A stretch of DNA of 7,878 bases from an uncultured Archangium sp. (GTDB lineage: Bacteria > Myxococcota > Myxococcia > Myxococcales > Myxococcaceae). A program made the position numbers and the translations under genes. Positions 1 to 6,090 of this stretch are shown piece by piece (position 1 is the first letter of the stretch; each line of letters starts with the position of its first letter). A model generated the notes under the pieces. The model did not search any database, was not told where the DNA came from, and saw only the letters and a list, made by a program, of their open reading frames with translations. The stretch covers positions 1 through 7,878 of the forward strand of contig CAMLFP010000264.1 in NCBI GenBank assembly GCA_946479335.1. Direction: 5' to 3'.

Positions 1-1191
1 ATCTCCGCCGCCGACACCACCGTCGGCGAGATCATCGCCGAGGCGATGGACAAGGTCGGCAAGGAAGGCGTCATCACCGTCGAGGAGGCCAAGGGCCTCG
101 AGACGACGCTCGACGTGGTCGAAGGCATGCAGTTCGACCGCGGCTACCTCTCGCCGTACTTCGTGACCAACCCCGACCGCATGGAGGTCGAGATGGCCGA
201 CCCCCTGATCCTCATCTACGAGAAGAAGGTCTCGTCGATGAAGGACCTCCTGCCCGTGCTGGAGCAGGTGGCGCGCGCCGGCAAGCCGCTGCTGATCGTC
301 GCCGAGGAGATCGAGGGCGAGGCGCTCGCGACGCTCGTGGTGAACAAGATCCGTGGCGTGCTGAACGTCGCGGCCGTCAAGGCGCCGGGCTTCGGTGATC
401 GCCGCAAGGCCATGCTCGAAGACATCGCGATCCTCACGGGCGGCAAGCTGATCGCCGAGGACCTCGGCCTCAAGCTCGAGAGCGTCACGCTGGGCGACCT
501 CGGCAAGGCCAAGCGCATCAAGATCGACAAGGACAACACCACGATCATCGACGGCACGGGCGCGGAGAAGGACATCCAGGCCCGCGTGAAGCAGATCCGC
601 GCGCAGATCGAGGAGACCACCTCCGACTACGACAAGGAGAAGCTCCAGGAGCGTCTCGCGAAGCTGGTCGGCGGCGTGGCGGTGATCAACGTCGGCGCGG
701 CCACCGAGACCGAGATGAAGGAGAAGAAGGCCCGCGTGGAGGACGCCCTGAACGCGACCCGCGCGGCCGTCGAAGAGGGCATCGTGCCCGGCGGCGGCGT
801 GGCCTTCATCCGCTCGCTCAAGGCGCTCGACAGCGTCGAGGTGACGGCGACCGAGAAGTTCGGCGTCGACATCATCCGCCGCTCGCTCGAGGAGCCGCTC
901 CGCCAGATCTCGGCGAACGGTGGCCTCGAGGGCTCGGTGATCGTCAACAAGGTCAAGGAAGGCACCGGCGCGTTTGGCTTCAACGCCGGCACGGGCGCCT
1001 TCGAAGACCTGCTGGCGGCCGGCGTCATCGACCCGGCGAAGGTCTCGCGCTGCGCGCTGCAGAACGCGGCCTCCGTGTCGTCGCTGATGCTCACCACCGA
1101 GGCGATGGTCGCCGAGAAGCCGAAGGAAGATAACGGCCCGGCGATGCCCCCCGGCGGCGGCATGGGCGGTATGGGCGGCATGGGCATGTAA
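1..1191 (+). CDS. groEL: Chaperonin GroEL (Hsp60), 5'-truncated by window edge
   Basis: ATP-driven cytosolic folding chaperone that forms a 14-subunit double ring with GroES. The frame is open from base 1 (I-S-A-A-D-T-T-V-G), which aligns near residue 150 of E. coli GroEL, so 396 residues remain: the apical domain, the distal intermediate segment and the C-terminal equatorial segment. Visible family signatures are [15 protein letters not shown] (substrate-binding apical face), [19 protein letters not shown], and [21 protein letters not shown], which contains the catalytic Asp equivalent to D398. GIVPGGG and the C-terminal flexible tail of G-G-M repeats ([12 protein letters not shown]) follow. 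The gene ends in TAA and is followed by a strong intrinsic terminator. groES and the promoter lie outside the window. Myxobacteria often carry two groEL paralogues; the GGM tail is of the general-purpose type, but I cannot say which copy this is. Confidence 0.98.
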   Translation: MSAADTTVGEIIAEAMDKVGKEGVITVEEAKGLETTLDVVEGMQFDRGYLSPYFVTNPDRMEVEMADPLILIYEKKVSSMKDLLPVLEQVARAGKPLLIVAEEIEGEALATLVVNKIRGVLNVAAVKAPGFGDRRKAMLEDIAILTGGKLIAEDLGLKLESVTLGDLGKAKRIKIDKDNTTIIDGTGAEKDIQARVKQIRAQIEETTSDYDKEKLQERLAKLVGGVAVINVGAATETEMKEKKARVEDALNATRAAVEEGIVPGGGVAFIRSLKALDSVEVTATEKFGVDIIRRSLEEPLRQISANGGLEGSVIVNKVKEGTGAFGFNAGTGAFEDLLAAGVIDPAKVSRCALQNAASVSSLMLTTEAMVAEKPKEDNGPAMPPGGGMGGMGGMGM

Positions 1192-1193
1192 TT

Positions 1194-1209
1194 TCAGGCG
1201 AACGCCTGA
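1194..1209 (+). repeat. Perfect 7-bp inverted repeat just after groEL
   Basis: TCAGGCG-AA-CGCCTGA begins three bases after the groEL stop codon. In RNA it would form a hairpin (six pairs with a four-base loop). It has no T-run and lies directly before the main terminator, so it may protect the groEL mRNA 3' end or assist termination. It could also be incidental. Confidence 0.5.
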
Positions 1210-1216
1210 GTTACCC

Positions 1217-1254
1217 ACGGCCTCCGGTCTCTCGACCGGGGGCCGTTGTGTTTT
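1217..1254 (+). terminator. Rho-independent terminator of groEL
   Basis: Arms 1217-1229 (ACGGCCTCCGGTC) and 1234-1246 (GACCGGGGGCCGT) form a 13-pair stem with one G-U wobble (T1223/G1240) and a TCTC loop. TGTGTTTT follows at 1247-1254. The shape is classic, and it separates the groEL transcript from grxC, which starts 28 bases downstream. Confidence 0.87.
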
Positions 1255-1282
1255 CATCGCCCCCCTCCGTTATGGAGCCCGA

Positions 1283-1534
1283 ATGAAAGCCGTCACCGTC
1301 TACACCACCGACTACTGCCCCTACTGCCGCCAGGCGGAGCGGTTCCTCCACGACAAGGGCGTGCCCTTCAAGCAGGTCGACGTCACCCACGACGACGCGA
1401 TGCGCGTGAAGCTGGTCGAGCTCACCGGCCAACGCACCGTGCCGCAGATCTTCATCGGTGAAGAGTCCATCGGCGGGTACTCCGACATGATGAAGCTGCA
1501 CAGCAAGGGCGAGCTCGACGCGAAGCTCGCGTGA
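1283..1534 (+). CDS. grxC: Glutaredoxin 3 (GrxC family)
   Basis: Small cytosolic thiol-disulfide oxidoreductase that uses glutathione to reduce protein disulfides and glutathionylated proteins. At 83 residues it has exactly the usual GrxC length. The dithiol active site C-P-Y-C is at residues 12-15 after a beta strand (VTVYTTDY). The cis-proline motif T-V-P (52-54) precedes QIFIG, and the glutathione-binding G-G-Y-S-D is at 64-68. The ATG at 1283 is supported by GGAG at 1274-1277, five bases upstream. The groEL terminator lies just before the gene, so expression needs either its own promoter in the short gap (none clear to me) or read-through. Its stop is one base from the stop of the convergent gene. 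A longer plus-strand frame over the same bases (1246-1461) is arginine- and proline-rich and is a shadow. Confidence 0.94.
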   Translation: MKAVTVYTTDYCPYCRQAERFLHDKGVPFKQVDVTHDDAMRVKLVELTGQRTVPQIFIGEESIGGYSDMMKLHSKGELDAKLA

Positions 1535-1535
1535 G

Positions 1536-2144
1536 TCAAACCACGCGCACGTCGAGCACCGCGTTCCACTCGGCGGCTAGCACGCGGAGCCGCGCTTCGG
1601 CCTCGGCCCGCGACGCCCACGGGAGCGCTTGGCTGGGCATGTAGAAGGTGCCCGCGTCGGCGATGGTGCCCCGCAGCGACCAGCCCAGCGACGGCGCCGT
1701 GTGCTCGTCACCCGAGTCGCCCGCGAGGATCAGCGTCTTCGGCGCCCAGTCGATCGCCCGCAGCGCAACGAAGGTCTCCTCCGCCAACTCCAGCGCGCTC
1801 ACCAGCATGCCGCTCACGCTCGCTTCCAACTGCCGCGCCAGCGTCAGCACCTTCGCGTGCAACGCCGCACCGTCAGCGCCCGCCGCCTCACCCACCGGCG
1901 CGCCAGCCACCATCGCCTCCAACCGCGCGCCCGGCATCGTGAGGAACACGCCGACCGCCGCGACCTCGCCGAGCGCCCGAAAATGGAGCTGGAGCTCCTC
2001 CACCGTCAGCGTGCCCACGTGCGCCCGCTGCGCCTCCGCGCCCAGACGCTTGAAGTGCGCGATGTAGGCCTTCGGGTTCGACTGGGCCAGCGCCGGTGTC
2101 AGCAGCTCCCTCACCCTCCCCGTCTGGCCTAGAACCGGCGTCAT
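1536..2144 (-). CDS. Hypothetical protein, 202 aa, family not recognised
   Basis: I do not recognise this protein. The composition is that of a real soluble protein: alanine- and leucine-rich helices with balanced charge, whereas overlapping frames on the other strand are dominated by arginine, histidine, glutamine or serine. It has no signal peptide, membrane segment or cysteine cluster. The N-terminal third (to about residue 55) is helical and basic, with AYIAHFKRLGAEAQR. The middle is alanine-rich, and the C-terminal third has a mixed segment with SLGWSLRGTIADAGTFYMPS and ends in a predicted helix plus strand (EWNAVLDVRVV). The ATG at 2144 has no clear ribosome-binding site; a GTG ten codons in is an alternative, but its purine-rich stretch directly abuts it. 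It converges on grxC with one base between the stop codons. It may be a lineage-restricted protein. Confidence 0.65.
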   Translation of the reverse strand: MTPVLGQTGRVRELLTPALAQSNPKAYIAHFKRLGAEAQRAHVGTLTVEELQLHFRALGEVAAVGVFLTMPGARLEAMVAGAPVGEAAGADGAALHAKVLTLARQLEASVSGMLVSALELAEETFVALRAIDWAPKTLILAGDSGDEHTAPSLGWSLRGTIADAGTFYMPSQALPWASRAEAEARLRVLAAEWNAVLDVRVV

Positions 2145-2153
2145 TTCAATCGC

Positions 2154-2178
2154 TTACGTCGCCGTAAAATTGTCACAA
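2154..2178. promoter_or_regulatory. Two small dyads in an AT-richer upstream patch (possible operator/promoter)
   Basis: The patch upstream of the minus-strand gene is markedly more AT-rich than its surroundings. It contains TTACG-tcgc-CGTAA (2154-2167) and TTGT-C-ACAA (2170-2178). These look like small operator half-sites in divergent promoter DNA. No convincing -35/-10 pair can be assigned on either strand. Weak evidence. Confidence 0.25.
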
Positions 2179-2193
2179 ACGAGGGGTGCAGAG

Positions 2194-2330
2194 GTCGGGA
2201 GGCCGGTGGTAAAAAGTCTCTCGAGTGCCGGCCCGTTCGCGGTCCTCCCGACACAAGATCCGAGGTCAAGCGAAAGCTCCCGGGGACGTGTTCGTGAGAG
2301 GAAAGCAGAACAGGCCGGCACTCGTTTTTT
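2194..2330 (+). promoter_or_regulatory. Candidate structured leader RNA: interleaved inverted repeats ending in a T-run
   Basis: Two perfect inverted repeats are interleaved. Repeat A pairs GTCGGGAGG (2194-2202) with CCTCCCGAC (2244-2252). Repeat B pairs CGAGTGCCGGCC (2222-2233) with GGCCGGCACTCG (2313-2324), 12 of 12 bases, and TTTTTT follows directly at 2325-2330. The lipoprotein start codon is 17 bases further on. Inside B is a small AGC-GAAA-GCT hairpin (2269-2278). Arm A' can also pair with GGGGAC at 2282-2287, and CCGGCC of arm B can pair with GGCCGG at 2201-2206, so alternative folds exist. The order A-B-A'-B' allows a pseudoknot or a terminator/antiterminator choice. It may be an attenuator, a riboswitch-like leader or a small RNA with its own terminator. 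It matches no RNA family I know. Confidence 0.45.
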
Positions 2331-2347
2331 CTAGAGTCGGCGGACCG

Positions 2348-3316
2348 ATGTGGCGCTGGTTGCTGGTCCTCGCGGGGTGTTCCTCCGGGTTTCAAACGAT
2401 CATTCACGAGCCGGCGAGCGCGCCGCGCCTCTCGGCGCTCGTCGTGCCCGCGGTTCGCCTCACCGGGAGCGACGCTTCGACGTGGCGGGCCTTCGAGCTG
2501 GCGCAGCGGCAGGTCTCGGTGATTCTTCGTCACGCCGGCGACCGCCTGGCTGTCATCGGCCCAGCGGAGGTGTCTCTGACGCGGTGGGAAGATCAGTCGT
2601 GGCTCGGCAGCAACGCGCTGCCCGCCATCACACGCGCGCAGTTGACGCCTGACGAAGCGCTGCTGCTGCGTGCCCGCATTGAACAACGCGAGGCGACCTC
2701 CACCGCGGCGCGTGAAGACGCGAAGGGCAACCCGCAGCGCGAGCTCCACGGCGCCGAGGTGCGCTGGCTGGTGACGGTGGAGCTGGTGCACCCCGCGACC
2801 TCCACGCTGCTCGTTCAGTTGAACGGAGAAGTGATCGAAGACCCGTTCGCGGTGTCCTCCGGGGAGGAGGAGTTCGACCCGCATTGGCCGATGACCAGGC
2901 TGCTCGAGAAGCTGACGAAGGAGGCGCTCGACATCGCGCATCGCTGGGAGGCTCCGGCCGTCGCGTCACGCGACCTGAACCTCACCGTCGCGCTCGCGCC
3001 CGCGTTCACCGCCGCGCAACCCGACGCCGCCGCGGCGCAGACCGACGCGCTGCAGGCCGAGGTGTGGATGCAGAACCGCGCACGCTTCTTGACGCCGTGG
3101 CTCGACGACGCGGCCGCCGCCCGCCTCGCGCGGACCCCGGTGTCATTGTTGGTGTTGGCAGCCCCCGGAGGCGCACCGGTGCAGCCCGGTGACCTCATTC
3201 TTTCCATCAATGGCCAGCCGCCGCTCCCTGAGGTGCTGGCCCGTGCGCATCTGAAAGGCCCCGCGCACGTTCATGTTGGCCGAGACGGCCAGGAGCGGGA
3301 CGAGGTACTTCCATGA
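2348..3316 (+). CDS. Putative lipoprotein with C-terminal PDZ-like segment
   Basis: A 322-residue protein starting at ATG 2348. The N-terminus MWRWLLVLAG-C has one Arg, a short hydrophobic run and a lipobox L8-A9-G10-C11, so it is probably lipidated and exported; the signal is unusually short. Residues 25-200 are a mixed alpha/beta region I do not recognise, with many charged residues. Residues 205-235 are alanine-rich. Residues 275-312 resemble the second half of a PDZ domain (VQPGDLILSINGQPPLP, then a helix and a final strand), the kind that binds peptide C-termini. A GTG start at 2225 in the same frame would add 41 arginine-rich residues, hide the lipobox and run through the inverted repeats, so I rejected it. 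No good Shine-Dalgarno precedes 2348. The stop overlaps the next gene's start as ATGA, so the two are probably translationally coupled. Confidence 0.78.
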   Translation: MWRWLLVLAGCSSGFQTIIHEPASAPRLSALVVPAVRLTGSDASTWRAFELAQRQVSVILRHAGDRLAVIGPAEVSLTRWEDQSWLGSNALPAITRAQLTPDEALLLRARIEQREATSTAAREDAKGNPQRELHGAEVRWLVTVELVHPATSTLLVQLNGEVIEDPFAVSSGEEEFDPHWPMTRLLEKLTKEALDIAHRWEAPAVASRDLNLTVALAPAFTAAQPDAAAAQTDALQAEVWMQNRARFLTPWLDDAAAARLARTPVSLLVLAAPGGAPVQPGDLILSINGQPPLPEVLARAHLKGPAHVHVGRDGQERDEVLP

Positions 3317-4650
3317 AGAGCAATCCCCGAGGCACGGCGCTCCCCGAGACGACCGAGTCCGTCACCATCCCCGGCGACAACATCACCCGCGTGCCCATCC
3401 ACGAGTGGACCGTCGAGGTCGCGGGCGGGCCCGACAAGGGCCGTCACGCCTCGGCGCTGTCGGGGCTCATCCGCGTGGGCACCGACGAGAGCAACGACCT
3501 GGTGCTCAGCGACGGCACGGTGAGCCGCAAGCACCTGGAGATCGAGCGCACGCCGCGCGGCCTGTTGCTGCGCGATCTCAACTCGCGCAACGGCACCTTC
3601 GTCGACGGCCGCCCGGTGCTGCAGGCCTTCGTGCAGCCGGGAGACAAGATCGACCTCGGCAAGACCAAGCTGACGCTGCGGCAGAAGTCGCGCAGCACCG
3701 ACGTGGAGTTGGACATCGGCGATCAGCTCGGCGAGCTGGTCGGCGAGTCGGAGGCGATGCGCATCGTGTTCGCGGAGCTCCGCCGCGTGACGCGGGAAGA
3801 TCTCACGCTGCTGCTCGAAGGCGAGACCGGCACCGGCAAGGAGCTCGCCGCGCGCGCCGTCCACGAGTACTCGTCGCGTCGCTTCGGCCCCTTCCGCGTG
3901 GTCGATTGCCCGTCGCTCAACGAGCAGAACCTCGAGCGCGAGCTGTTCGGGCCGGAGGGCGCGCTGGCGACGGCGCGCGGTGGCATCGTGTTCTTCGACG
4001 AGGTCGCCGATCTCCCGGCGGCGGCGCAGGCGCGGCTGCTGCGCATCCTGGAGACGAAGGAGTGGGCGCCCGGCAAGAAGCTCGACGGCCGGGTGATCGC
4101 CGCGACCGCGCGCAACCTCTCGTCGGAGGTCGAGCAGAAGCGCTTCCGGCAGGAGCTCTACTTCCGCCTCGCGGTGGTGCGGGTGCGCCTACCTCCGCTG
4201 AGGACGCGCAAGCCTGACATCCCGATCCTCGCGCGGCACCTGGTGAAGACGCTGGCGGCGCCCATCGACCTCTCGCCGCAGATGCTCTCGTTGCTCGAAG
4301 GCTACGACTGGCCGGGCAACGTGCGGGAGCTGCGCAACGTGCTGGAGCGCGGCGCGCTGATGCAGGCGACCGGCAATTCGTCGTGGCTCGATCTGCTGGT
4401 GCAGCCGGAGAAGCGCAGCGAGCGCAGCACGCTGCTCGAGGTGGCGAGCAAGCTCTCGTACCACGAGGCGAAAGATCGCGTTCAGAACGACTTCGAGCGG
4501 CACTACTTCGCCGAGGTGATGAAGGTGTGCGGCTACGACCTGAAGCTCGCCGAACAGCACACCGGCCTCTCGACGCAGTCGCTCTACCGGTTGCTGAAGA
4601 AGAGCGGGCTGCGCTTGAAGGCGCTCAAGAACGCCGACTCACTCGGCTAG
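3313..4650 (+). CDS. FHA domain AAA+ transcriptional regulator (sigma-54 activator-like, GAFTGA loop absent), Fis-type HTH
   Basis: A 445-residue cytosolic regulator. Residues 31-125 are an FHA domain that should bind phosphothreonine (RVG at 54-56, SRKH at 71-74, NSRNGT at 90-95). Residues 138-350 are an enhancer-binding-protein AAA+ domain: Walker A GETGTGKE (170-177), ELFG (210-213), Walker B GGIVFFDE (223-230), arginine fingers R279 and R285, LPPLR (293-297) and WPGNVREL (333-340). The C-terminus (about 395-433) is a Fis-like helix-turn-helix. Between ELFG and Walker B only nine residues remain, so the GAFTGA loop that contacts sigma-54 is missing; Walker A lysine to Walker B aspartate is 53 residues against 65 in PspF. 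The sensor I Asn is Ala266. It may control sigma-70 promoters or act without sigma-54. GAGG at 3302-3305 supports the start. No kinase gene is adjacent. Confidence 0.94.
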   Translation: MKSNPRGTALPETTESVTIPGDNITRVPIHEWTVEVAGGPDKGRHASALSGLIRVGTDESNDLVLSDGTVSRKHLEIERTPRGLLLRDLNSRNGTFVDGRPVLQAFVQPGDKIDLGKTKLTLRQKSRSTDVELDIGDQLGELVGESEAMRIVFAELRRVTREDLTLLLEGETGTGKELAARAVHEYSSRRFGPFRVVDCPSLNEQNLERELFGPEGALATARGGIVFFDEVADLPAAAQARLLRILETKEWAPGKKLDGRVIAATARNLSSEVEQKRFRQELYFRLAVVRVRLPPLRTRKPDIPILARHLVKTLAAPIDLSPQMLSLLEGYDWPGNVRELRNVLERGALMQATGNSSWLDLLVQPEKRSERSTLLEVASKLSYHEAKDRVQNDFERHYFAEVMKVCGYDLKLAEQHTGLSTQSLYRLLKKSGLRLKALKNADSLG

Positions 4651-4652
4651 GG

Positions 4653-6050
4653 TCAGCGCGGCACGAGTTGCGGCGCGATCTTCTCGAGGTCGCCGAGGCT
4701 CTGCACTGTGACCACCTGAGAGACCGCGCGCGCGTAGTTGGTCATCTCGCTGTCGCCGAAGCCCCAGTTGGCCTTCGGCTCCGTGCACAGCCACACCACG
4801 CGCTTCGCCTTGCGCTTGAGATCCTCGAGCGCCCACACGTTGGCCGCGTTGTAGTTGTTGCGACCGTCTCCGATGATGAACACCGTCGTCTTGCGGCTCA
4901 CCGAGCCCAGGTATGACTTCGCGAAGGTCGCCAGCGCGTTGCCGTAGTTGGAGTTCGACGACATCGAGATCACGTCGCCCGACAGCGCCGCGTCCAACGC
5001 CGCTTCGACCTTCTCGCCCTTGAAGTGCTTCGTCACCTCGCCCAGCTCGGAGACGAAGATGAACGATCTCACCCGCGAGAAGAGCGCTTGGAGGCTCCAG
5101 GTGAAGAGCAGCATCAGCCGCGACGCGTTGCGCACCGAGTCGCTCACGTCACAGAGCACGATGACGTCGGGGCGCTGCGGCCGGCGCGAGCGGAACTGCG
5201 GCACCATCGGCACGCCGCCGGCGGTGAGGTTCTTCCGCAGCGTCTTGCGTGGGTTGAGCTGGCCCTTCTTCTTGTTGCGCTGGCGGCGAATCAGCCGCGA
5301 CTTCAGCTTCTCCGCGAGCGCGCGCACGGCCTTCTCCGCCAGCGCGACCTCCTGCCGCGAGAGCGTGTGCAGCGACTTGTCTTCGACCATCGCCCCCGCC
5401 TTCCGCAGCCGCGCGCCGACCTGCCGCTGCACCTCCTGCCGCGCCTCGTCTTCGATGCGCCGCAGCGCCGACGACAGCTGCTGGCTCACCACCTCCACGC
5501 CGCGCGCCGACATGCCGCGCGCAGTGAGCTCATCGGCGATGGTCTGGAGATCGCTGCGCATCGCCTCCGAGCCCGCCGCCGCCGCGAGCCGCCGCGAGAA
5601 GAACCCGGTCTGCAGCGCGTTCTGGATGCGCGAGAAGTCCAACTGCAGCGACGCGTTGCGGAAGATCGACGCCAGCGCGCCGCGATCACCCTGCATCGCG
5701 GCTTCGGTTAGCGGCGAGAGCTGCCCGGCGAGGCGCTCCATCATCCACACGATCATCTTCCGCTCGTCTTCGCCCAGCAGCCCCTCTTCTTCGATGCGCT
5801 GCATCAGCGACTTCTCGATGTTCGCCAGCGTGCGCGCGGCGCCGAGAAAGTAGAAGTCGAACGCGCGGTCGAACACCGCCACATCGGAGGTGCGCTTGCA
5901 GAGCGTGGCCTTCAGCGTGGCCCGGGTGACGCCGCGATCTTCGACCCCGATTTCAGCCAGGGCCTGCACCGCGTCTTTCGCTTCGCTGACAGCGACCTTG
6001 AGGCCGTTCTGGCGGAGGACTTCGACAAACTCGACGATGCGCTGCTCCAC
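4653..6050 (-). CDS. CoxE-like von Willebrand factor A domain protein
   Basis: A 465-residue cytosolic protein of the CoxE-like vWA family; relatives usually act with MoxR AAA+ ATPases in metal-centre or complex maturation. The N-terminal half is helical, opening with EQRIVEFVEVLRQNGLKV. A very basic linker (about 250-275, with RRQRNKKKG) leads into the vWA domain. The metal-binding MIDAS D-V-S-D-S is at 301-305, GDGRNNYN at 394-401, and the typical EPKANWGFGDSEMTNYA segment at about 424-440. The frame stays open to a GTG at 6257, but those extra 69 residues look non-coding and lie over the 6S RNA gene. The GTG at 6050 starts exactly where family homology should begin. It has no ribosome-binding site. 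No MoxR gene is visible on either side. Its stop is two bases from that of the FHA regulator. Confidence 0.86.
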   Translation of the reverse strand: MEQRIVEFVEVLRQNGLKVAVSEAKDAVQALAEIGVEDRGVTRATLKATLCKRTSDVAVFDRAFDFYFLGAARTLANIEKSLMQRIEEEGLLGEDERKMIVWMMERLAGQLSPLTEAAMQGDRGALASIFRNASLQLDFSRIQNALQTGFFSRRLAAAAGSEAMRSDLQTIADELTARGMSARGVEVVSQQLSSALRRIEDEARQEVQRQVGARLRKAGAMVEDKSLHTLSRQEVALAEKAVRALAEKLKSRLIRRQRNKKKGQLNPRKTLRKNLTAGGVPMVPQFRSRRPQRPDVIVLCDVSDSVRNASRLMLLFTWSLQALFSRVRSFIFVSELGEVTKHFKGEKVEAALDAALSGDVISMSSNSNYGNALATFAKSYLGSVSRKTTVFIIGDGRNNYNAANVWALEDLKRKAKRVVWLCTEPKANWGFGDSEMTNYARAVSQVVTVQSLGDLEKIAPQLVPR

Positions 6051-6056
6051 AGCGCG

Positions 6057-6085
6057 GTTATGATGGGCCCCAAGGAGATTGAAAA
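6057..6085 (-). promoter_or_regulatory. Possible promoter for the CoxE-like gene, overlapping a -10-like box on the plus strand
   Basis: Read on the minus strand, TTTTCA (6085-6080) and CATAAC (6062-6057) are 17 bases apart, each matching 4 of 6 consensus bases. The predicted start of transcription falls on the G of the GTG at 6050, which would make the mRNA leaderless and would fit the missing ribosome-binding site. On the plus strand TATGAT (6059-6064, 5 of 6) overlaps it and could serve a 6S precursor starting near 6071, but no -35 box is visible for it. Low confidence. Confidence 0.3.
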
Positions 6086-6090
6086 GGGTT

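Noticed and set aside
216..1187. Long minus-strand frames antisense to groEL (216-620, 627-1187)
   Set aside because: Serine-, arginine- and proline-rich mirror frames caused by the strong third-position G/C bias of groEL.
1156..1188. Tandem GGC-ATG-like DNA repeat
   Set aside because: It encodes the normal GroEL GGM tail; not a separate repeat element.
1629..2132. Plus-strand frames over the 202-aa gene, including an arginine/histidine/glutamine-rich one
   Set aside because: Unnatural composition; the opposite strand reads as a balanced protein.
2222..2330. SRP RNA or RNase P RNA for the inverted-repeat region
   Set aside because: The conserved SRP GGAAGGAAGCAGCC-type core and the RNase P core motifs are absent despite superficial GAGGAAA similarity.
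2225..2347. GTG start adding 41 residues to the lipoprotein
   Set aside because: The extra residues are arginine-rich, would hide the lipobox behind them, and run through the inverted repeats and T-run; ATG 2348 gives a proper lipoprotein N-terminus.
2349..2363. sigma-54-like -24/-12 element TGGCGC...TTGCT
   Set aside because: The GG to GC spacing is 10, not the required 12, and the match lies inside the lipoprotein signal sequence.
3273..4217. Plus-strand 314-aa frame overlapping the FHA regulator
   Set aside because: Extremely arginine/alanine/glycine-rich shadow of the FHA-AAA+ gene in another frame.
4948..5853. 301-aa plus-strand frame antisense to the CoxE-like gene
   Set aside because: Serine/arginine-rich composition; the minus strand carries clear vWA motifs.
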